Source of the DNA: an uncultured Leucothrix sp. | GTDB lineage: Bacteria > Pseudomonadota > Gammaproteobacteria > Thiotrichales > Thiotrichaceae | Reading direction: 5' to 3' | DNA: 7,456 bases | Assembly (NCBI GenBank): GCA_938004025.1 | Contig: CALKXC010000455.1 | Coordinates: forward strand, 1-7,456 | In this document: piece by piece, positions 6,172 to 7,456 of the stretch | Numbering within the stretch: the stretch's first letter is position 1 | How the letters are laid out: each line of letters starts with the position of its first letter | Notes under the pieces: model-generated | Seen by the model: the letters and a program-made list of their open reading frames with translations, nothing else | Told to the model about the DNA's origin: nothing | Database searches by the model: none | Made by a program: the position numbers and the translations under genes

Positions 6172-6645
6172 ATGCAGAAATCACTTCTCTTGAATGCTGA
6201 AAAATGCACCGGCTGCTTACAATGTGAGATGGCCTGTTCATACGAGCACGAAGGCATCTTCAACCCGGTTAAATCCAGCATCAAAGTCTTTAACTTCCAT
6301 GACGAAGGGCGTTTTGTTCCTTATACATGTACACAGTGTGACGAAGCTTGGTGTATGACCGCTTGCCCAGTTGACGCCATTACACTAGACCCAACCACAG
6401 GTGCTAAAGTTGTTAATGACGCGACGTGTGTCGGTTGTAAAGTTTGCACAATTGCCTGCCCATTCGGCACGATCAACTACAACTCTTCAACTGGAAAAGT
6501 GACCAAATGTGACCTTTGTGGTGGCGACCCTCAATGTGTTGATGCTTGCCCAACTGGTGCTATCACCTATGTTGAAGCAGACGCAACTGGTTTTGAGCGC
6601 ATGAAAAAATGGGCCAAAGCGACTGACACTGCCGGCGCGGTATAA
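6172..6645 (+). CDS. aorA: Four-cluster ferredoxin-type subunit of aldehyde oxidoreductase (AorA-like)
   Basis: Encodes 157 residues with 16 cysteines in four sets: 12/15/18/22, 53/56/61/65, 86/89/92/96 and 113/116/122/126. These fit four [4Fe-4S] clusters in the fold used by electron-transfer subunits of the DmsB/HycB/AorA kind. There is no signal peptide, so it should be cytoplasmic. The ATG at 6172 is chosen because AAGGAG (6158-6163) lies 8 nt upstream and the family starts near the first cluster motif; a TTG at 6076 in frame would add 32 unrelated residues. The next gene starts 12 bp after the stop, with its ribosome-binding site overlapping the stop codon. This pairing matches the Aromatoleum AOR, where a small multi-cluster subunit (AorA) wires the tungsten subunit. 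Expected role: carry electrons from the AOR to an acceptor. The symbol is by analogy. Confidence 0.85.
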   Translation: MQKSLLLNAEKCTGCLQCEMACSYEHEGIFNPVKSSIKVFNFHDEGRFVPYTCTQCDEAWCMTACPVDAITLDPTTGAKVVNDATCVGCKVCTIACPFGTINYNSSTGKVTKCDLCGGDPQCVDACPTGAITYVEADATGFERMKKWAKATDTAGAV

Positions 6646-6657
6646 GGAGATTGGATA

Positions 6658-7456
6658 ATGGCTTGGACTAAAACAATATTACGTGTCAACTTAACGGAAG
6701 GCACTGTTACAAAAGAACCACTAAACATGGAGTGGGCTCAAGAATATTTAGGACAACGCGGTTTAGCGACTAAATATTTCACTGAAGAAGTATCACCAGA
6801 CGTTGATGCACTTTCCCAAGAAAACACCATGATTTTTGCCACGGGTCCTCTAACAGGAACGATGGCTTCAACCGGTGCACGCTACTCAGTCATTTGTAAA
6901 AGCCCGCTCACAGGCGCAATGGCTTGCTCAAATTCTGGTGGTTATTTCGGAGCCGAGCTGAAGTCAGCGGGTTACGACATGGTTATCTTTGAAGGTAAGT
7001 CTCCTTCTCCTGTTTATCTTTCGATTATGAATGATGATGTTGAGCTGGTCGCAGCGGATGATCTTTGGGGCAAGACAGTTTGGGAAGCAGATGAAATGCT
7101 TCACAAAAAGCACCAAGACCCAGCATTAAGAGTAGCAGCGATTGGTCGCTCTGCTGAAAACGGCTGCTTGTACGCTGCTGTGGTCAACGATTTACATCGT
7201 GCCGCAGGACGTTCAGGTGTTGGAACCGTCATGGCTTCTAAGAACTTGAAAGCAATTACGGTTCGAGGCACCAAAGGTGTTGGAAACTTATTTGATGCAA
7301 AGCGTTTCATGACGTCTGTTGCTGAAGAGAAACAAGTACTCGCTGACAACGCGGTAACGGGTGAAGGTCTACCGGCTTTAGGTACTCAGGTACTAATGAA
7401 CGTTATTAACGAAGTAGGTGCACTGCCGACTCGTAACATGAGTGAAGTACAGTTTG
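6658..7456 (+). CDS. aorB: Aldehyde:ferredoxin oxidoreductase, tungsten type, N-terminal part
   Basis: The gene runs off the right edge after 266 complete codons; full-length relatives have about 600-620 residues. The product should oxidise aldehydes to carboxylic acids in the cytoplasm using a tungsten bis-pyranopterin cofactor and a [4Fe-4S] cluster. Seen here are family motifs of the N-terminal cofactor-binding domain: ATGPLTGT (61-68), STGARYSVICKSPLTGAMA, NSGGYFGAELKSAGYD (from 92), and AAGRSGVGTVMASKNLKAI (from 182). The cysteines that bind the cluster come later in the family and are outside the window. AAGGAGA at 6644-6650 precedes the ATG by 7 nt and overlaps the upstream stop codon, so translation is probably linked to the AorA-like gene. 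Substrate range cannot be judged; other AOR-family members are possible, but the ferredoxin-type neighbour favours the AorB kind. Confidence 0.9.
   Translation, partial: MAWTKTILRVNLTEGTVTKEPLNMEWAQEYLGQRGLATKYFTEEVSPDVDALSQENTMIFATGPLTGTMASTGARYSVICKSPLTGAMACSNSGGYFGAELKSAGYDMVIFEGKSPSPVYLSIMNDDVELVAADDLWGKTVWEADEMLHKKHQDPALRVAAIGRSAENGCLYAAVVNDLHRAAGRSGVGTVMASKNLKAITVRGTKGVGNLFDAKRFMTSVAEEKQVLADNAVTGEGLPALGTQVLMNVINEVGALPTRNMSEVQF

Overview
The window looks like an accessory-metabolism locus from a moderate-GC (roughly mid-40s %), probably marine, gammaproteobacterium. This rests on base composition, clear Shine-Dalgarno sites, and gene families typical of Proteobacteria that oxidise alcohols with PQQ-dependent (quinoprotein) dehydrogenases. 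The genus cannot be told from the sequence alone. No mobile element, CRISPR array, tRNA or rRNA was seen.

Layout. On the minus strand at the left are the first codons of a gene running off the edge (69 to 1) and, upstream of it in the same direction, a periplasmic binding protein of the PQQ-alcohol-dehydrogenase-associated type (1293 to 121). A divergent intergenic region of about 220 bp follows. A plus-strand operon then encodes a PedF-like cytochrome c (1513-2232), a MoxJ/XoxJ-like periplasmic binding protein (2229-3158, 4-bp overlap), a NosR-like membrane protein with a covalent-FMN-type domain and iron-sulfur clusters (3222-5342), and an unrecognised exported protein (5357-5941). After a second promoter region of 230 bp comes a two-gene unit: a 16-cysteine ferredoxin-type subunit (6172-6645) and the N-terminal 266 residues of a tungsten-type aldehyde:ferredoxin oxidoreductase (6658 to the right edge).

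How the parts may work together. Quinoprotein accessory proteins (cytochrome c550, two periplasmic binding proteins) imply periplasmic alcohol oxidation that yields aldehydes. The AOR with its four-cluster subunit would oxidise aldehydes to acids in the cytoplasm. The NosR-like protein, with a periplasmic FMN domain and cytoplasm-facing iron-sulfur clusters and no nosZ in view, is a plausible electron bridge between the two compartments. This link is inference.

The strongest non-coding signal is a 47-bp element present twice (1374-1420 and 5959-6005, 43/47 identical), once before the cytochrome operon and once before the AOR operon. It suggests that both are switched on by the same regulator. 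Other structure includes a perfect 14-bp-stem hairpin inside the signal-peptide codons of the second binding protein, and a palindrome over the -10 box of the AOR promoter.
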